Of a stretch of 64,000 nucleotides of DNA, positions 58,899 through 64,000 are shown one piece after another; positions within the stretch are counted from its first letter, which is position 1; every line of letters starts with the position of its first letter. The stretch lies in the NCBI GenBank assembly GCA_000827265.1, contig KN834757.1, positions 62,001-126,000 on the forward strand. The letters run 5' to 3'. The notes below the pieces were generated by a model, which was not told where the DNA came from, made no database searches, and worked only from the letters and a program-made list of their open reading frames with translations. This DNA is from Collybiopsis luxurians FD-317 M1 (taxonomy: Eukaryota > Basidiomycota > Agaricomycetes > Agaricales > Omphalotaceae). The translations under genes and the position numbers were made by a program.

Positions 58899-61800
58899 TC
58901 ACTGATACTCTGGTGGAGGCTCATACTGCGCTCTCATTCTCATCTCCTCCATCTCCCTCCGCAGATTCTCCACCTCCCCTCTCAGCTCCGCCGCAATATC
59001 CGATGTATTAGCACCCGAAGAGGAACTGGCTGTCGTCACAGAGCTCCCCGGACCCGGTGGGCGCCTCGTAGGACTGTTAAAGCTATTGATCGTATTCAAC
59101 GGGACCTTTCTGGGAAGCGGACCCGCTTGACCACGGGGCGCCCCGTCTTCATCACTGTTGTGCACAATAAACCGCCCTCTCGAGGCAGCATCTGTGTTCG
59201 AAGCGTTCTGCGGAATCGGAGGAGGAGGGGGACTGGTAACGCCATAGGGGAATGAATCCGCATTCGAAGACGGTGTGCGATGAGATGAAGGGGCGGTGGG
59301 TGTATACGCGTCAGAGGTGTACCCCGAAGATGGATCATGAGGCTGTTGGGCTGCGTTATGACTGTACGCCTCGACGTGGTACCCATCCAACGGCTCCTGC
59401 GAGGGCGATTTCCGGCCCCTCTTGGATCTGAACATCATCGCAAAGCTTCCAGATGATTTCTCGTCATCGTAATCTCTTATTCCGTTCCTCGATTGACGAC
59501 GGCGGTAGAAGAAGAGCCCGGCTGCTACAAGGGCGATGAACGCCAGTCCTCCGATGACACCTCCGGCGATTGCTCCAGCGTGCGATTTGGAGCCCCCGCT
59601 GCCGCTGCCGCCGCCTCCACCGCCTCCACTAAGTGACTCGGCGCTGATGGTTTTCTTCGGGAGGCTGAAGAACAGGGGATGGTGAGCTTGGTGGGTACGT
59701 CAGATAAACCAAGTCGACACTTACTTGAGCGCAAGCAGAGCGTACATTGCTCCTTGGGCTGGACTGTAAAAAGGTTATAAATAGAATCAATTGGCTTCGA
59801 AAGAATATGATGCGACAGCCATACCTTGCACTGCCGCCCAGTATACTTCCGTCAGACGTACCGTACGTCGTGGGGAACACGGCAAAATTTTTCAGGTTCG
59901 AAGCGGAGGTATGCACCATCGACACCAATGAATCCCTCGTGCCGTTATTGGTGACAGTTCCAGCGGTGAAAATGGTCCAATGGGATTTAGCGATACTTCC
60001 TTGATTGCTGTCGTATGGGAACCCAAATGATGGAGCTATGGAAAGCCCACTCGTGAGTGAAAATCATTCCAAGTGTAATTAGGAATTCAACTCTCACCTG
60101 AGGAAGCGGAGTTCGTGTACCATGAAGTTTGCTCGCTGTAGGTCTGGGAGGGGTAGGAATTGGTTGGTAATGACTCCAAGGCGGAAGATCAAAACCTACA
60201 TCATTATCCACAAGATTGAAACCGAGGAGCTTATCAGGGTAAAGATTGTATATCAAACCCCACGAGCTCGACGCCCCGTACGTCGAGGTCAAATGACCGG
60301 AGGACCCAGCAAGAGTCTGCCACTGGGAGACGAGGGAGGAGGCGGTACTCTGCGTGCAAAGGAAGGTAATTTTAACAAATGTAAAGGGTGTACAGGAAGA
60401 AAATATACCGAATAATTGCTCGAATCATCGGATTCACCCACAGTATGACTTATCTCAGCCATGGCCCGGATTGCGAGGATTCCCTTGATAGCCAAGTTGG
60501 TCATATTCGCGCTGCTTAATCCGTCCGCAGAAATGCTTGAGAGGAAAAGACAAACGCCCGACGTCAGTGACAAACATCCGGGAGAACTCCAAAAATCCAT
60601 CAACTTACAATCCATTAGGCGTCAGCGGGTGCTCGGAGATAAGCGTATCGGTCCACCTCTTCAGTGTAGGGTACTAGAAGGGGAAAAGATATAAACGTTG
60701 GTAAGTGAAAGATTCTGTCGAAGGCGAGCAGAAAACATACATATGAAGACAGCAACGATCCATCGCCGCTAAATGTCGCATGCGCCCACGCCATAATCAA
60801 CATGTCACTCGAGCTCTCCATGGCCGAAAAAAGCGATGGATTGTCATTCCCAACAGCGGATGGGAAACTGTTACCTAGGTCATTCGCAGCGAAATCCTCG
60901 TTGTACAATCCAGACGATTCATATTGCAAGAGTGGCTCGAGAAGATATCCGGCCCACGATGCATTGAGGTATAGGAAAGCAGGGAAAGAAGCATATAAAA
61001 CTTCAACTGGATTCGTTCGCCTTGAAGACGATTTTAGAAGACATTCATTGCTAGGCGGACGAATAACTCACTGAGAATTCCCGGTATCTTTTAAGAAAAT
61101 GAGCACATCAGATTTGTTTACTTGTCCACTCGAATCCGATCCGACAGTGATCTCCATCCCAGCTATAGCCTGTCGTGAAGCCAATGAGACCAAGTCCGCG
61201 TAAGAGGATGATATCTTGTTTGCGTCTGATACGATCTGGCTATCCAAATTGATTGCACGTTGGAGAGCGTTCTCGGCGTCGCCCATGAAGTCTACCATCT
61301 GCGTAAAGTCATGAATGGGTAAAGTGAAAATCACAATGAATGAGGAAAACACATACAGCTGTTGGAACATCAGAGTATTTTGTGAAAAAGTACGGTTGGC
61401 GGGTTTGGTTTCCGGTAGTAGTAGTGTAAATCATGTCCCTGTTTCGAGCGACACCTATTCCCCATACCACTGGAGACTGAGTAGATTGGATGGTGCCTAG
61501 ATCGCGGCTGAACGCGAGAACGGGCCAACGACTGGAAAACAAACATCGTTAGCATCGGGTATCAGGATAGAAGGAAGGTGGGTGTACTAACTCCTGGATG
61601 GCACGATTGTCCGCATCCTGAGAGTTGGCTAGCGAGCCATTGTTAAGAAAAAGACTTCGAACGACAGTATCCTCCCCAGTTTGAAAAGTAAGCCCATTTC
61701 CCTGGAATCGTTGTTAGTCGATATAAACAGCCTTAATGGCCAGAACGCACCGCATCCGTAACATGATAGACCACTCCGTCTTCCGCCACGTTATTCGCTT

Positions 61801-62564
61801 CAGTCATGAATTGGAAAGGGAAACGCTGTGCTTCATGATAAATTATAGAATTGCTTGTAGTGGTATTCCACTGCATAATGTTAGTGGTGTCGGAGGATAT
61901 CCATTCTGGTTAGTCCGAGTGAGTCAGGTCCGGTGCGAGTATCAGGATGAAAACGCACCACCACTGATGTCTTCGTATATTTGGAGCGAGTGAGAGTTCC
62001 CGTCCGTCGAGGAAGCCTCGAAATAAATATAAGTGAATGGGAAGGATTGTTTGACCAGATCATCGGGCTGGAAGCAAATATCAAGGAGTCAGAATCGTAA
62101 GAGCAGAAGGGATATACACTCACCTCAATCGGACTAAGAAAAGTAACATTTATCGCCATCTTTCCTGCCGTCAAGCTCAGAATCGAACGAGTGGGAGTGA
62201 CTTGGTAGCTATTAAAAGTGGTAGCATTTAGAGTAGCATTGTTGCTGAGTGTAAGCCCTCCAGGTGCGCCCAGCCAGGTGTACAATGCGCCGTCGACTCG
62301 TAGCAATCCAGCCCATCCTAGAGTCTACAAAGAACGCCCTCTATTAGCACTTAAGCTCGAGCGTCATGGGCGCAAAACACATACATGATTTGTCGTCCAA
62401 AAACTTGGCCATTGATTGGACTGAGCCGTCGTAGAAGTATGGGACAAGTAAGCCTGGAGATAGGGAGACCGAACAGCAAGAGGAATCGCGGGAGGCTGGA
62501 TCGATTGGCCTAACACCAGCAGAACGAGCCGGGAAGCAAGCGCAAGGAGACAGAGACGAAACAT
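58899..62564 (-). CDS. Membrane-anchored glutaminase-like protein, copy 5 (intact)
   Basis: This is the best copy: about 15 exons and roughly 950 residues. The first exons (62564-62385, 62324-62124, 62067-61959) are in phase. Signal peptide MFRLCLLALASRLVLLVLGQ is followed by SIQPPAIPLAVRSPYLQAYL, GWAGLLRVDGALYTWLGAPG, TPTRSILSLTAGKMAINVTF, VVWGIGVARNRDMIYTTTTG, SYADLVSLASRQAIAGMEIT, SDMLIMAWAHATFSGDGSLL, YPTLKRWTDTLISEHPLTPN, SADGLSSANMTNLAIKGILA and AKSHWTIFTAGTVTNNGTRD. This is the fungal glutaminase A layout (DUF5127, DUF4965, DUF1793). The last exon adds a Gly/Ser stalk, helix AGAIAGGVIGGLAFIALVAA, FYRRRQSRNG, a Pro/Ser-rich region and the coiled coil AAELRGEVENLRREMEEMRM, ending QYEPPPEYQ. 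The enzyme would face outwards, with the PPxY motif in the cytosol. Whether it truly acts on glutamine is inferred from the family. Confidence 0.88.
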
Positions 62565-63375
62565 GGTGCCCCCGGGGGTTCCAAAGGTCGGCGGAGAAGA
62601 AGGAACAAAATAGTTCGAAAAAGAAATAAACTGTCGCTGACAGTAAAAGGCTGAGAAACCAGAGTACGGCTGGACTTATTCAGTGAATATAGGGTCATCA
62701 AACTTGATCGTTGTACCAGATGATGATCAATGGGCGGCAGACGCTCCTGATTTCTGGACTGTATTTTGCACAGCCTGGCTGGCGGAATTCTGTAATTGAA
62801 TATTGTATTAGAACGAGCCGGAAGCTCAAATCCACTCGATAGGATAAACGTATCGCGCGCTTTCACCGTCAAGCTTACCTGGAAGGAGGTGCATAATCCT
62901 CACAAATCCGGCCATTGCACACGGTCATGTTCAATTTTTTACTTCCTCCCGCCCGCGGAATAATTTGAGCCAGTCAATCCGATCAGGCGATCAGCCTGCG
63001 AAACACAGATGGATACTATGCCTAATCACGGTGTTGGTTAGGATATGAAGACATACCGCTCTCAACGTATTCTTTGGGCGGCTACAAAGCCAGGTTGTGT
63101 CACTCGTGTTACTCTCCACTGATGGACACATGATTCAGACATTCAAAGTTTGTTGCTTGTCAATGTCATTGTCAGGCATGCTTCGTCCGTCGAAGGCAGT
63201 TTCTTTCAAGAAAAGAAAAGGCTAAGAATTCGCGACTTGATGGAAGATATCTACCCACAGGTGTTTTGGATACATGAATAAAGAAGTGGTATGTCTTTCC
63301 GGATGCAACAATCGACGAAAATCGTTCTCCCTTCTCCGCGCCAGCAGTTCATCCATTTTATCTCCCAATCAACTC
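62565..63375. other. Intergenic region between copies 5 and 6
   Basis: This holds the promoter of copy 5 and the 3' flank of copy 6. No gene or repeat is recognised. Confidence 0.35.
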
Positions 63376-64000
63376 TCATTGATACTCCGGCGGAGGCTCG
63401 TACTGCCCCATCGTTCTCATTTCTGCCATATCTCTTCTTAGATTTTCCACCTCTTCTCTTAACTGGGCTGCAGTATCCACCGGTCTCGCGTCCGAAGTTC
63501 CTAAAGTCACGGAGGTTTCTTCAGTAGAGTTGTCATGATTGTTAATAGTCAACGGGTATTTTCTGGGAAGACCACTTGTTTGCGTACGAGTTGCGGAACT
63601 CGTGTCTGTTGGCGAAGAAAGCTCGGCTCCTTCATAATGAGGGTAGGGGTCAATTTGATGTCTGTTCGAAAGTCGCTGCGGGAGGGGATTGCTTTCCCTA
63701 GCGTTGGATCCGAACATGGCGAAGCTGCCTGGTACCTTTTCATCGCTTTCCAGTCCTATCCCTCTCCTTGCACGGCGCCGGAGGTAAAAGAGGAGCCCAA
63801 CAGCTACGAGGGCAACGAATACAAAGCAACCGACGACACTTCCAGCAATGGTACCAGCTTTGGATTTACTGGAATGGGAGCTGACACCACTACTGCCACC
63901 GCCACCGGGTGAGCTAGAGCTGTTGATTTTCTTCTCGAGGCTGAAAAAGGGATTTTGAAGCAATGGGTGCATCAATTACGTCGAACGAACAGGTTCATAC
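63376..64000 (-). CDS. Membrane-anchored glutaminase-like protein, copy 6 (partial, runs off the edge)
   Basis: Only the last exon and the start of the preceding intron are in the window. It encodes KKINSSSSPGGGGSSGVSSH, helix AGTIAGSVVGCFVFVALVAV, LLFYLRRRARRG, a Ser-rich linker, the conserved LPRK block (SGLPRKYPLTINNHDN) and the coiled coil AAQLREEVENLRRDMAEMRT, ending GQYEPPPEYQ. It is open and well conserved with copy 5, so the full gene beyond 64000 may be intact. Confidence 0.85.

Noticed and set aside
1..64000. CRISPR arrays, rRNA or tRNA genes
   Set aside because: No regularly spaced short repeats, no rRNA-like sequence and no cloverleaf with a convincing T-loop were noticed.

Overview
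The window is a gene-dense stretch of fungal nuclear DNA, almost certainly from an agaricomycete. Genes are cut by many short introns (about 50-80 nt, GT..AG with a few GC..AG). It carries a DUF6534-type seven-helix membrane protein, a family typical of mushroom-forming fungi. The mobile elements (pogo-like DNA transposon, Helentron-like elements, Ty3 debris, NACHT-ankyrin fragments) fit that group too. No prokaryotic feature is present. The species cannot be named from the sequence.

The main feature is a dispersed family of minus-strand genes for a secreted GtaA-type glutaminase (DUF5127/DUF4965/DUF1793 architecture) fused to a stalk, one transmembrane helix and a cytosolic tail ending in a PPxY motif. 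Eight loci can be seen. Copy 1 (1019-4419) has a 1-bp frameshift. Copy 2 (20738-25787) is split by a Helentron-like element. Two short relics lie near 29.5 kb and 39.1 kb. Copy 3 (39716-43181) is nearly intact but has a damaged splice junction. Copy 4 (45599-46614) keeps only the 3' half. Copy 5 (58899-62564) is the only copy that looks intact end to end. Copy 6 runs off the right edge. Two paralogous single-pass membrane proteins of another family (37187-38401 and 49301-50972) lie next to copies 3 and 4 and also end in a PPEY motif.

Between these lie single-copy genes. From the left: a complete pogo-like transposon (5286-8754, perfect 23-bp inverted repeats, TA duplication); the DUF6534 protein; a Ser-rich double-psi beta-barrel secreted protein; a thaumatin-like protein with 13 exons; COP9 signalosome subunit 7; a truncated NACHT/ankyrin gene; mannitol-1-phosphate 5-dehydrogenase; an unknown basic protein (35091-36176); FKBP12, whose first exon is just the ATG; and a second, small double-psi beta-barrel protein.

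The layout reads as birth and death of a surface-enzyme family: tandem duplication, decay, and repeated transposon insertion. Housekeeping genes (CSN7, FKBP12, M1PDH) sit between the copies. Exon coordinates quoted below were derived by hand from splice consensus plus frame closure. They are strongest for thaumatin, CSN7, FKBP12, M1PDH, the transposase and the two barrel proteins, where the total closes to a whole number of codons.
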